From an uncultured Eubacterium sp. (GTDB lineage: Bacteria; Bacillota; Clostridia; Lachnospirales; Lachnospiraceae), in NCBI GenBank assembly GCA_910580075.1, contig CAJTVR010000046.1:1-37037 (forward strand): a stretch of 37,037 nucleotides of DNA, written 5' to 3'. The translations under genes were made by a program, and so were the position numbers. Within the stretch, counting starts at the first letter, position 1; the number at the start of each line of letters is the position of its first letter. Shown here piece by piece: positions 23,442 to 31,301 of this stretch. Below the pieces are notes generated by a model, which saw only the letters and a list, made by a program, of their open reading frames with translations, did not search any database and was not told where the DNA came from.

Positions 23442-24521
23442 ATGCAGGGATTTTTTCAGGCAGTCAGGGAGCTTTCACCAGACTGCAGAAATATAGCAGC
23501 GGTGGTGATAGAAGGAGAGTTTTTTGCATGCAGACTGCTGCTTTCAGACGGCAGAATTGTATGGGAGTCTTCGGATTCAGGTCAGAAGGAAAACGGAGAA
23601 AAGGCTGGATACGAAGATAGACAGACACGTTACGGATTATTTCGGGAAGAACTTGCTGCACAGTGGGAAAAGCTGCCTGGATGCGGGATTTATGAGTCCG
23701 GTTTTGGAAAGATTTTTTGTGAAACACCTGGCAGAGAGAAGAAGATGGTAGTCTGCGGAGGCGGACATGTTTCGATTCCTCTGATTCAAATCGGCCGTAT
23801 GATGGGATACCGCGTTACCGTATTAGAAGACAGGCCTAAATTTGCAGACAACGCAAGAAAAGCAGGAGCTTCGGAAGTATTCTGCGAACCTTTTGCAGAG
23901 AGGCTTGCAAAAATACAGGGAGATGCAGATACCTATTTTGTCATTGTAACAAGAGGACACCGTTATGACCAGGAATGCCTGTTTCATATTGCGGGAAAGC
24001 AGCATGCATATATCGGAATGATTGGAAGCAGAAAACGTGCAGCAGCTGTAAAGGCGGCAGTGATAGAACAAGGTGCTGACCCGGCAGTGATAGAATCGGT
24101 CTACACACCGATCGGGCTTGCAATTGGCGCACAGACACCAGAAGAAATTGCAGTTGCGATTGCAGCACAGATTATTCAGGTAAAAAGCAAAAAAGAAAGC
24201 AGCAGCTTTCCGCCGGAAATGATGGATGCAGTGCTGGATGAAAAAAATGCCGGACAGCCGAAAGTGCTGGCGACAATTATCAGGCGCAGAGGATCTGCAC
24301 CGCGGGAGGCCGGAGCTAAAATGCTGGTGCTGAAAGACGGGACCTGCCTTGGCACAATCGGAGGCGGATGTGCAGAGGCTGAGATTCAGAATAAAGCGCG
24401 CCTGATGATGCGGGAAGGAACGAAAGCTGAGCTGTGCCGTGCGGACCTTTCAGCAGATGCTGCGCAGGAGGAAGGGATGATCTGCGGCGGGGTAATTGAT
24501 GTGCTGCTGGAACGGGTGTAA
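23442..24521 (+). CDS. XdhC/CoxI-type hydroxylase maturation protein with reversed domain order
   Basis: 359 residues. A Rossmann domain (VVCGGGHVSIPLIQIGRMMG at about 106-125, then IGMIGSRKRAAAV) is followed by a second domain with the XdhC/CoxI hallmark GSAPREAGAKMLV and LGTIGGGCAEAEI at about 287-320. In classic XdhC the CoxI-type domain comes first and the Rossmann domain last. The first 90 residues here look like a worn form of the same CoxI domain. XdhC proteins bind molybdenum cofactor and help its sulfuration and insertion into xanthine dehydrogenase. In this locus the added ligand may be selenium. AAGGAAGG lies before ATG 23442. Confidence 0.87.
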   Translation: MQGFFQAVRELSPDCRNIAAVVIEGEFFACRLLLSDGRIVWESSDSGQKENGEKAGYEDRQTRYGLFREELAAQWEKLPGCGIYESGFGKIFCETPGREKKMVVCGGGHVSIPLIQIGRMMGYRVTVLEDRPKFADNARKAGASEVFCEPFAERLAKIQGDADTYFVIVTRGHRYDQECLFHIAGKQHAYIGMIGSRKRAAAVKAAVIEQGADPAVIESVYTPIGLAIGAQTPEEIAVAIAAQIIQVKSKKESSSFPPEMMDAVLDEKNAGQPKVLATIIRRRGSAPREAGAKMLVLKDGTCLGTIGGGCAEAEIQNKARLMMREGTKAELCRADLSADAAQEEGMICGGVIDVLLERV

Positions 24522-24605
24522 GGCGTCAGAAGATTTAGCAGAACAGGTGCAGGGGCATCAGAAAGCATGGCACAGTATGTCATGTTTTAAATAAAGGACA
24601 GTTAT

Positions 24606-25601
24606 ATGATAGACAGATATGGAAGAACAATTGATTATTTGCGGATTTCTATTACGGATAGATGTAATCTGAGATGCCGTTACTGTATGCCGGACGGGAT
24701 TCAGGCTGCCCGGGCGGAAGAAATCTTATCGTATGAGGAAATTCAGACAATCTGCCAGGCAGCGGCACGTGCGGGTATCAGCAGACTGAAGATTACAGGA
24801 GGAGAACCGCTGGTACGGGCGGACTGTGCACATTTAATCGGAATGCTCAAGCGGATACCCGGTATCCGGCAGGTGACGCTGACAACAAACGGCATCCTGC
24901 TGCGGCAGTATCTGCAGCAGCTGTCAGATTCCGGGCTGGATGCCGTTAATATCAGTCTGGATACACTGTCTGAACAGACCTATGAGCAGATTACCGGAAA
25001 AAAGGAGCTTGCAAAGGTGCTTGAAAATATCCGCCTGGCTAAAGAGGCAGGGCTTAAGGTGAAAATCAACTGTGTGCTGTTAAGGGGTATCAACGACGGG
25101 GAATGGCGGGAACTGGCAGCACTGACAAAGGAGATGCAGGCTGATGTCCGGTTTATAGAAATGATGCCGGTTGGATATGGAAAAAATTTTGAACCGGTTT
25201 CAAATATCACTGTTTTAAAGCAGCTGTATGAAATATATCCAGACCTGGAAAAAGATGAGAGTATTCATGGAAACGGTCCGGCCGTTTATTACCGGATCAA
25301 AGGGGCGAAAGGAAGCATTGGATTTATCAGTGCCGTTCATGGAAAATTCTGCGACAGCTGTAACCGGATGCGTCTGACTTCTTTTGGAAAATTAAAGCCA
25401 TGCCTGTGTTATGCAGACAGCGTGGATTTAAAACAGATTCTGCGCAGAGGGCAGGAGAAGATGTCTGAAAAAACAGTGCAGCCGGAGGAAGATTTATACA
25501 GGGCTTTTTTGCTGGCAGCGAAGCAGAAACCGCAGATGCATTGCTTTGAAGGAGCAGACGGAGTGACGGAAAAAGGACAGATGGTTCAGATTGGAGGATA
25601 G
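24606..25601 (+). CDS. moaA: GTP 3',8-cyclase MoaA
   Basis: 331 residues, radical SAM. C20, C24 and C27 (DRCNLRCRYCMPD) bind the SAM-cleaving cluster. The C-terminal cysteines in FCDSCNRMRLTSFGKLKPC (about 249-266) bind the second cluster. KITGGEPLVR is the SAM-binding GGE motif. The protein ends in Gly-Gly, as needed for MoaA activity in known enzymes. It makes the cyclic intermediate that MoaC (30587) turns into cyclic pyranopterin. AAAGGA precedes the ATG. It overlaps closely with the next gene (2-base gap). Confidence 0.96.
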   Translation: MIDRYGRTIDYLRISITDRCNLRCRYCMPDGIQAARAEEILSYEEIQTICQAAARAGISRLKITGGEPLVRADCAHLIGMLKRIPGIRQVTLTTNGILLRQYLQQLSDSGLDAVNISLDTLSEQTYEQITGKKELAKVLENIRLAKEAGLKVKINCVLLRGINDGEWRELAALTKEMQADVRFIEMMPVGYGKNFEPVSNITVLKQLYEIYPDLEKDESIHGNGPAVYYRIKGAKGSIGFISAVHGKFCDSCNRMRLTSFGKLKPCLCYADSVDLKQILRRGQEKMSEKTVQPEEDLYRAFLLAAKQKPQMHCFEGADGVTEKGQMVQIGG

Positions 25602-25603
25602 GA

Positions 25604-26533
25604 ATGGGAAAAATTGCAGCAGTCTGCGTTAGTACAAAGCGCGGAACAAAAAAAACAATGGTACAAAGCGCATCTTTAAAGCCGGACTGGGGAATTGAGA
25701 CAGATGCACATGCGGGAAACTGGCATCGCCAGGTCAGCCTTCTGTCGTTTGAAAAAATAGAAAATTTCCGGGCAGAAGGGGCAGAAATAGAATTTGGGGA
25801 TTTTGGTGAAAATCTGGTTGTGGAAGGATTTGATTTACGTAAGGTTCCTGTCGGGACAAAAATTCAGGCCGGAGAAGCGCTGCTGGAACTTACCCAGATT
25901 GGAAAAGACTGCCACAGCCACTGTGAAATATACAAAGCAATGGGCGACTGCATTATGCCGAGGGAAGGCGTATTTGCGAAAGTGATTCAGGGCGGAACGG
26001 TACGTCCGGGGGATGAAGTAACACTGCTGCCGTTAGAGGCAGACCGTCCGTTCACAGCAGCAGTTATTACGCTGAGTGATAAAGGAGCAGCAGGGCAGCG
26101 TGAGGACAAAAGCGGGCCGCTGGCAGAAGAAATCCTGTTGCAGAACGGCTATGAGGTGATAGAGGCGTTCCTGTTAGCGGACGACCAGCCGCTGTTAGAG
26201 CGGCATCTGTGCCGGCTTGCTGACCAGCGGCAGGTGAATGTGATTTTTACAACCGGGGGAACAGGATTTTCCAGACGTGATATTACACCGGAAGCAACAA
26301 AGGCAGTCTGTGACCGGATGGCAGACGGAATCGCGCAGGCAGTACGCCAGTATTCGCTTGGTATTACCGGACGTGCTATGTTAAGCAGGGCAGTATCGGG
26401 GATCCGCGGGGGTACACTGATTGTAAATCTGCCTGGAAGCCCGAAAGCGGTCAGGGAAAGCCTGGAATATATACTGCCGCATCTGGGACATGGGCTTGGA
26501 ATTTTAAGGGGCACGGATGGGGAGTGTGGGTGA
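25604..26533 (+). CDS. MOSC domain - MogA/MoaB fusion protein
   Basis: 309 residues. Residues about 1-145 are a MOSC domain with FGENLVVEGFDL and the conserved cysteine in IGKDCHSHCEIY (C103, C107). Residues about 148-305 are a MogA/MoaB molybdopterin-adenylylating domain (AAVITLSDKGAAGQREDKSG, TTGGTGFSRRDITPEAT at about 214-230, NLPGSPKAVRESL). The fusion joins a sulfur- or selenium-carrier type domain with molybdopterin adenylylation in one chain. GGAGG from the moaA end lies before the ATG, so translation is coupled. The stop is followed 9 bases later by the 48-bp tandem repeat. Confidence 0.93.
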   Translation: MGKIAAVCVSTKRGTKKTMVQSASLKPDWGIETDAHAGNWHRQVSLLSFEKIENFRAEGAEIEFGDFGENLVVEGFDLRKVPVGTKIQAGEALLELTQIGKDCHSHCEIYKAMGDCIMPREGVFAKVIQGGTVRPGDEVTLLPLEADRPFTAAVITLSDKGAAGQREDKSGPLAEEILLQNGYEVIEAFLLADDQPLLERHLCRLADQRQVNVIFTTGGTGFSRRDITPEATKAVCDRMADGIAQAVRQYSLGITGRAMLSRAVSGIRGGTLIVNLPGSPKAVRESLEYILPHLGHGLGILRGTDGECG

Positions 26534-26541
26534 TAAGGGAT

Positions 26542-26685
26542 GCCTGGAGCTGTGGTTTTTGGGAAGACGGGGGAGATGGCCTCTCGGACGCCTGGGGCTG
26601 TGGCTTCTGGGGAAGAGGGGGAGATGGCCTCTCGGACGCCTGGGGCTGTGGCTTCCGGGGAGGGGAACGTCGGACATGTCTGCGT
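26542..26685. repeat. 48-bp tandem repeat, about 2.6 copies
   Basis: Units start at 26542, 26590 and 26638 (each beginning GCCTGG), exactly 48 bp apart, the third incomplete. The unit is GC-rich and contains GAGATGGCCTCTCGGACGCC. Open frames cross it on both strands because 48 is a multiple of three, but none has a ribosome site, so I do not call a gene. Confidence 0.9.
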
Positions 26686-26943
26686 GTTTCGGTTCCAGAA
26701 TGTAAGAATCCCTAAGCATTCTGCGTGTATGCTGTGATACCGTACGGACCGGCGTCTTGTCCGCCTTCGGCTACAGCCGCCTTTGTGCTGCGCACGTCCT
26801 GTTTTTGAGCAGAATGCTAAGGGATTCTAACATTCTTACACAGGCACACGCAGACATGTCCGCCGTTCCCCTCCCCGGAAGCCACAGCCCCAGGCGTCCG
26901 AGAGGCCATCTCTCCCCCTTCCCCAGAAGCCACAGTCCCAGGC
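26590..26943. repeat. Large inverted repeat, two 135-nt arms with an 84-nt spacer
   Basis: Left arm 26590-26724 is the reverse complement of right arm 26809-26943 over the whole length with roughly a dozen mismatches and no net length change. The spacer is 26725-26808. The arms include the tandem-repeat unit, a GGACATGTCTGCGTGT block and an AAGCATTCTGC end. No transposase is present. It could form a long RNA hairpin between the MOSC-MogA and modA genes or be a non-autonomous mobile element. The remaining 372 bases to modA (26944-27315) hold one dispersed-repeat copy and otherwise nothing recognisable. Confidence 0.88.
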
Positions 26944-27170
26944 TGGTTTTTGAAAGCGGGATGGAAAGCATGGATGCTGGGAGGAGAAACTGCTTTATGT
27001 GGCGTTATGTTTGTGAGAAGCAGGAAGTTCACAATGGTATTAATATTAGAGCGGCTGCTGAGAATCTGTTACGCTTGTTCCCGGGTTAGATTAAAAGGGT
27101 TTTCCGGTGCAGATTAAAAGACGGTTTGTTTTAAGTTAATGACTTGAATTTATGGTTTTTGCTTTCTGAA

Positions 27171-27228
27171 GGCGGGAACAGAAAAAGGAACAAGTTTCTC
27201 CGTCTGGTGTCAGAGTATATCTATGTGG
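27171..27228 (+). repeat. Dispersed intergenic repeat, copy A
   Basis: GGCGGGAACAGAAAAAGGAA followed by CAAGTTTCTCCGTCTGGTGT matches copies at 30460-30513 and 35357-35410. It lies about 90 bases before modA. Only one arm of the palindromic form is present. Confidence 0.7.
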
Positions 27229-27240
27229 AAAAATAAATGT

Positions 27241-27271
27241 TTTCTTCTGTATATATACTAAGGTTATATTG
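27241..27271 (+). promoter_or_regulatory. Weak candidate modA promoter region
   Basis: TTTCTT followed after about 18 bases by TATATT, in a stretch with TATATATAC, lies about 50 bases before the modA start. TATATA-like half-sites resemble ModE-type operators loosely. Low certainty. Confidence 0.25.
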
Positions 27272-27315
27272 ATAAAAAATTATTTGTACATGAATGGTTA
27301 GGGAGAACTATTATC

Positions 27316-28281
27316 ATGAAAAATACGAAGGCAGGACTGTTATTTAATATTTTAGCCTGGCTGATCGCTGTTTTATTAACAGCCGGATTGTGTGCAGCCT
27401 GTGGAAATATGCCTGAAAGTACCATAACCAGGGAAGGCGCAGATGAAAATGCAGGTGCAGAGCATGATGCAGAAATCAGTACAGAGAATAATGGGATAAA
27501 AAGAGCAGGCGCTGGTACAGAGAATAGTGAGACAGAAATTCAGATATTTATAGCAGCCAGCCTTCAGAATGTAATGAGACAGATCGCTGAAGATTACAGC
27601 CGCCTGCATCCGGAAGTGAAAATTATTTATCATGCAGCCAGTTCTGGTACATTGCTGACACAGATTGAAGAGGGATATGAATGTGATATATTTTTTTCGG
27701 CGGCCCAAAAGCAGATGGACCAGCTGGAAGCGGACGGGCTGACTGTGGAGGGGACACGCAGCGATGTGGTTAGAAACCAGGTTGTAGTTGTTGCGGGAAA
27801 GGACAGAGAAACGAAAGTAACCGGGCTTTTGTCTCTTGGAAAGGCAGAGAGTATTGCGCTGGCTGGCGGGAGTGTTCCGGCTGGAAGATATACAAGACAG
27901 GCGCTTATAAACCTTGGGATCCTGCCAGGGACAGAAGATGCGGCTGCAGTTACTTCCAGACAGGTTTCTGAAGCTCTTGGCGGTGTGGAAATCAGTGAGC
28001 AGGATAATGTCAGCAAAGTGCTGCTGGCAGTTTTAGAAGGTTCCTGTGAGGCCGGAACGGTGTATTATACTGATACATATGGGTATGAAGAAGAGCTGAA
28101 GGTTCTGGAAACAGTCAGTGAAAACCTGACAGGAGAAGTTATTTATCCGGCTGCACAGACTGTGAATCCAGATGCGGATGAAACACAAAAGAGAGCGGCA
28201 GCTGATTTTCTGGCATATATGTTATCGGATGAGGCAGCGGCGGTTTTTGAAAAATTCTATTATGAATCTGTCAGAAAGTGA
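27316..28281 (+). CDS. modA: Molybdate-binding lipoprotein ModA
   Basis: 321 residues. A signal segment ends in the lipobox LCAAC (cysteine at about 29), so it is membrane-anchored outside the cell. A low-complexity acidic linker of about 45 residues follows, then the type-II binding-protein core (IQIFIAASLQNVMRQIAEDY, SSGTLLTQIEEGYECDIFFSA, GSVPAGRYTRQAL) and the C-terminal EAGTVYYTDTY and AAADFLAYMLSDEA. It brings molybdate (or tungstate) to ModB/ModC. GGGAGA lies about 10 bases before the ATG. The long linker is unusual compared with the about 250-260 residue core. Confidence 0.93.
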   Translation: MKNTKAGLLFNILAWLIAVLLTAGLCAACGNMPESTITREGADENAGAEHDAEISTENNGIKRAGAGTENSETEIQIFIAASLQNVMRQIAEDYSRLHPEVKIIYHAASSGTLLTQIEEGYECDIFFSAAQKQMDQLEADGLTVEGTRSDVVRNQVVVVAGKDRETKVTGLLSLGKAESIALAGGSVPAGRYTRQALINLGILPGTEDAAAVTSRQVSEALGGVEISEQDNVSKVLLAVLEGSCEAGTVYYTDTYGYEEELKVLETVSENLTGEVIYPAAQTVNPDADETQKRAAADFLAYMLSDEAAAVFEKFYYESVRK

Positions 28282-28364
28282 ATTGAAAGACATAAATAAA
28301 AGTTTTTGGGAAAAATCAGATTTTAGTTTACAGCTATTTTCGACATTGGAAAGAAGCGAAAGGA

Positions 28365-29081
28365 ATGGACCGGAGCATGCAGGAAATTTTACAGATACTT
28401 CAAAACCTGGACTGGAGTCCTTTATATATTTCATTGAAAACAGGAGCCGCGGCAGCTGTGATTTCTTTTTTTCTTGGGACTGCGGCAGCGCGCTGTGCGA
28501 TGAAGGCTTCCCCGTTAAAAAAAGCTGTGCTGGATGGAATGCTGACGCTTCCGCTTGTGCTTCCGCCGACAGTTGCAGGGTTTCTGCTGCTTTTGCTGTT
28601 TAGTAGGAGAAGGCCGTTCGGGATGTTTTTATATGAAAACTTTGGGATCAAAGTGGTGCAGTCCTGGCTGGGATGCGTGCTGGCGGCGGTTGTGATTGCG
28701 TTCCCGCTTATGTACCGCAATGCCAGGGCGGCTTTTGAGCAGGTGGATGAGAATCTGATTTATGCGGGACGTACGCTTGGCATGTCAGAAACGGAAATAT
28801 TTTTTAAGGTTGTTATGCCGACAGCCGGGCCGGGTATTGTATCCGGCACGATTCTGACATTTGCCAGGGCACTTGGCGAGTATGGGGCGACTTCCATGCT
28901 GGCTGGGAATATTCCGGGCAAAACAGAGACAGTTTCACAGAAAATAGCAATGGTCATGCAGGATGGGGATTTTGTGACAGCCGGAGTATGGACCGTTATT
29001 GTCGGGCTGATTGCGTCGGGCATTGTACTGCTTATGAACTTAGTGGCAGGAAAGAAATTAAAGCAGGTGAAACGCTGGTAG
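28365..29081 (+). CDS. modB: Molybdate ABC transporter permease ModB
   Basis: 238 residues with about five membrane segments and the permease loop EYGATSMLAGNIPGKT that contacts ModC. TLPLVLPPTVAGFLLL near residue 60 is typical of ModB. ATG 28365 sits directly on AAAGGA. The ATG at 28377 (MQEILQ) is 12 bases from that site and may be the real start. The stop TAG lies exactly at the junction between copies 1 and 2 of a 35-bp tandem repeat. In the last copy the same position reads TAA just before the modC ribosome site. Confidence 0.93.
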   Translation: MDRSMQEILQILQNLDWSPLYISLKTGAAAAVISFFLGTAAARCAMKASPLKKAVLDGMLTLPLVLPPTVAGFLLLLLFSRRRPFGMFLYENFGIKVVQSWLGCVLAAVVIAFPLMYRNARAAFEQVDENLIYAGRTLGMSETEIFFKVVMPTAGPGIVSGTILTFARALGEYGATSMLAGNIPGKTETVSQKIAMVMQDGDFVTAGVWTVIVGLIASGIVLLMNLVAGKKLKQVKRW

Positions 29082-29220
29082 CAGGAAAAAAATTAAAGCG
29101 GGTGAAGCGCTGGCAGCAGAAAAGAAATTAAAGCAGGTGAAGCGCTGGCAGCAGAAAAGAAATTAAAGCGGGTGAAGCGCTGGCAGCAGAAAAGAAATTA
29201 AAGCAGGTGAAACACTGGTA
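29046..29220 (+). repeat. Five tandem 35-bp repeats between modB and modC
   Basis: Units begin at 29046, 29081, 29116, 29151 and 29186 and total exactly 175 bp, with 1-4 differences between copies. The unit contains GAAATTAAAGC and GGTGAAGCGCTGG. Copy 1 encodes the ModB C-terminus, and the last copy ends in GGTA directly before AGGAGAG, the modC ribosome site. The array therefore arose by expansion of the modB end and pushes the two genes 154 bases apart. Confidence 0.97.
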
Positions 29221-29235
29221 AGGAGAGTATATACA

Positions 29236-30336
29236 ATGGCGATACAGGCTGTGATTCGAAAAAAACTGGGAGATTTTCAGCTGGATGTCAGCTTTTCGTC
29301 AAATGCACGGCGCATTGGCATTTTAGGCGCTTCCGGCAGTGGAAAGAGCATGACGCTGAAATGCATTGCCGGAATCGAAACGCCGGATGAGGGATGGATT
29401 TGTGTGGAAGACGAGGTGTTTTTTAATTCTGGAAGAAAAACATCAGCTGCAAGCCAGCCAGGAAAAAAACGAAACGTCAGGCCGCAGAAACGCAGAATCG
29501 GATATCTGTTTCAAAATTACGCTTTGTTTCCGGCAATGACGGCTGCACAGAATATCGATGCCGGATGTAAAGGTACGAGGGCGGAAAAAAAACAGCGTGT
29601 AGCGCAAATGATACAGAAATTTCAGCTATCCGGCCTTGCAGACCGCCTGCCAGGCGAACTTTCCGGCGGGCAGCAGCAGCGTGTGGCGCTTGCGAGGATT
29701 ATGGCATACCAGCCGCAGGCGGTTCTGCTTGATGAACCGTTTTCTGCACTGGATGTATTTTTAAAAGACCAGCTGCAGCGGGAAATGTACCAGATGTTAG
29801 AGGATTATCCGGGTACGGTGATTCTGGTTTCCCACAGCAGGGATGAAATTTACCGTTTCAGCGAGGAGCTTATCATTATAGAAAAAGGGAAAATGGTCAT
29901 TCATGGCAGAACAGAGGATCTATTTGAAAATCCTGTTTATAAAGAAGCGGCAAAGCTGACCGGATGCAAAAACTTTTCGAAAATTAAAAGACTGGACGCC
30001 CGCACAGCCGAGATCTGTGACTGGGGAATTACGCTGCATCTGAAAAAGACTGTGCCGCCGGAGGCTTCCTGCATCGGGTTTCGTGCGCACGATTTTATCC
30101 CGGTATGGGGCAGCCGCCCTGAAAACAGCATCTGCATGAAACCTGCTTACGAGGCGCAGCTGCCGTTTGAGCACAATTATTATCTGCAGCCGGGAGGAAA
30201 CAGCAGTGCGCAGCCTGTCTGCTGGTTTGTACAGCGTGACCGGATGCCGGAAATGAAAGAGCGCGGCCTGCCTGATTATCTGGTGCTGCCGGAAGATAAA
30301 ATTATGTTTCTGCGGGAAATGTTTTCCGAAGACTGA
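29236..30336 (+). CDS. modC: Molybdate ABC transporter ATPase ModC
   Basis: 366 residues. Walker A GASGSGKSM (about 31-39), Q-loop LFQNYALFPAMTA, signature LSGGQQQRVALAR (about 141-153), Walker B AVLLDEPFSALD (about 160-171) and H-loop LVSHSRDEI are all present. The C-terminal about 130 residues take the place of the usual MOP-type regulatory domain. They hold CKNFSKIKRLDARTAEICDW and GFRAHDFIPV, a form common in clostridial ModC. AAGGAGAG lies before ATG 29236. It powers molybdate import with ModB. Confidence 0.95.
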   Translation: MAIQAVIRKKLGDFQLDVSFSSNARRIGILGASGSGKSMTLKCIAGIETPDEGWICVEDEVFFNSGRKTSAASQPGKKRNVRPQKRRIGYLFQNYALFPAMTAAQNIDAGCKGTRAEKKQRVAQMIQKFQLSGLADRLPGELSGGQQQRVALARIMAYQPQAVLLDEPFSALDVFLKDQLQREMYQMLEDYPGTVILVSHSRDEIYRFSEELIIIEKGKMVIHGRTEDLFENPVYKEAAKLTGCKNFSKIKRLDARTAEICDWGITLHLKKTVPPEASCIGFRAHDFIPVWGSRPENSICMKPAYEAQLPFEHNYYLQPGGNSSAQPVCWFVQRDRMPEMKERGLPDYLVLPEDKIMFLREMFSED

Positions 30337-30407
30337 CAATTTATAAACGGCTGCTTTGACCGCGTTTGAAAATCAAGGCAGCTGGATATTTGCTGGAAGA
30401 AAGTAAG

Positions 30408-30516
30408 TATAGATTAACCGGACGCCGGACAGAGACACTTTTTCCTTTTTCTGTTCGCAGGCGGAACAAAAAAAGGAAAAAGTTTCTCCGCCTGGCGTAC
30501 GGATAACCTATACTTT
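30408..30516. repeat. Dispersed intergenic repeat, copy B (palindromic, both arms)
   Basis: The left arm (GACACTTTTTCCTTTTTCTG and flanks) is the imperfect reverse complement of the right arm (GGCGGAACAAAAAAAGGAAA and flanks), centred near 30459. It lies 72 bases after modC and 70 before moaC, and could serve as a terminator. The right arm matches copies A and C. Confidence 0.8.
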
Positions 30517-30586
30517 TCGGCAAATTATACAGCTGCACGGAATCTTCAAACATGCTCTAGGATGCGGACCATAAAGGAGGAAATCA

Positions 30587-31171
30587 ATGAAAATGACGGA
30601 TCAGTTATCAGAATTATCAGAATTACCAGACACAGCCCAGACATCAGGCACAGTGCAGGATGAGGCACAGACTAAACACTGGAAGGAAAAACAGCCAGGC
30701 TTTACACATTTTGACAGCAATGGGAATGCTCTGATGGTGGATGTATCGGAAAAAGCAGATACAGTAAGGGAAGCGCTTGCTACAGGAAGCATTCAGGTCA
30801 GCGATGAGGTGTACCAGGCAGTTGCGTCCGGAAAGGTGAAGAAGGGGGATGTGCTTTCCATTGCCGCTGCGGCAGGGATTATGGGAGCGAAACGGACGTC
30901 TGAGCTGATTCCGATGTGCCATATCCTTCCGCTGACCGGATGCCGCGTCTGGTTTGAAATGGAGCCGCAGCAGAAAAAAATCCGCTGTTTTTGCGAAGTA
31001 AAGATTACAGGGAAGACGGGCGTGGAAATGGAAGCGCTTACCGGAGTGAGTACGGCGCTGCTGACGATTTACGATATGTGCAAGGCGATGGATAAGTCTA
31101 TGGAAATCGGAGAAATTTACCTGAGACGCAAAACGGGAGGCAGAAGCGGGGAAGTACTAAATCATCACTGA
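30587..31171 (+). CDS. moaC: Cyclic pyranopterin monophosphate synthase MoaC
   Basis: 194 residues. The MoaC core (about 36-190) shows FTHFDSNGNALMVDVSEKADT, KGDVLSIAAAAGIMGAKRTSELIP, GVEMEALTGVSTALLTIYDMCKA and the catalytic lysines. The usual LIPLCHPLPLT segment reads LIPMCHILPLTG, so one proline is replaced by isoleucine. About 35 extra residues rich in S/E/T precede the core. Core length is otherwise normal. AAAGGAGG lies before the ATG. It follows MoaA in the pathway. Confidence 0.95.
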   Translation: MKMTDQLSELSELPDTAQTSGTVQDEAQTKHWKEKQPGFTHFDSNGNALMVDVSEKADTVREALATGSIQVSDEVYQAVASGKVKKGDVLSIAAAAGIMGAKRTSELIPMCHILPLTGCRVWFEMEPQQKKIRCFCEVKITGKTGVEMEALTGVSTALLTIYDMCKAMDKSMEIGEIYLRRKTGGRSGEVLNHH

Positions 31172-31227
31172 GCGGTATATGTTATAAAAATTTTGTATAA
31201 TAATAATTTCTAATCATAAAAAAATTT

Positions 31228-31256
31228 TTGCATTTTTTCCAGATATCGTGTATAAT
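31228..31256 (+). promoter_or_regulatory. Promoter of the xanthine dehydrogenase gene
   Basis: TTGCAT (31228-31233), a 17-base spacer and TATAAT (31251-31256), 46 bases before the ATG. An A7T5 tract (31218-31229) touches the -35. Both features also occur near the dpaL promoter, suggesting shared control. Confidence 0.7.
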
Positions 31257-31301
31257 AAAAGAAGCAGTTTGTACAAAAGTAAATAAAAGGAGGGGGTTCA
31301 T

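Noticed and set aside
26517..27089. Several repeat-rich open frames on both strands (PGAVASGEEGEMASRT-type repeats)
   Set aside because: They come from the 48-bp tandem and inverted repeats, whose length is a multiple of three. None has a ribosome site.
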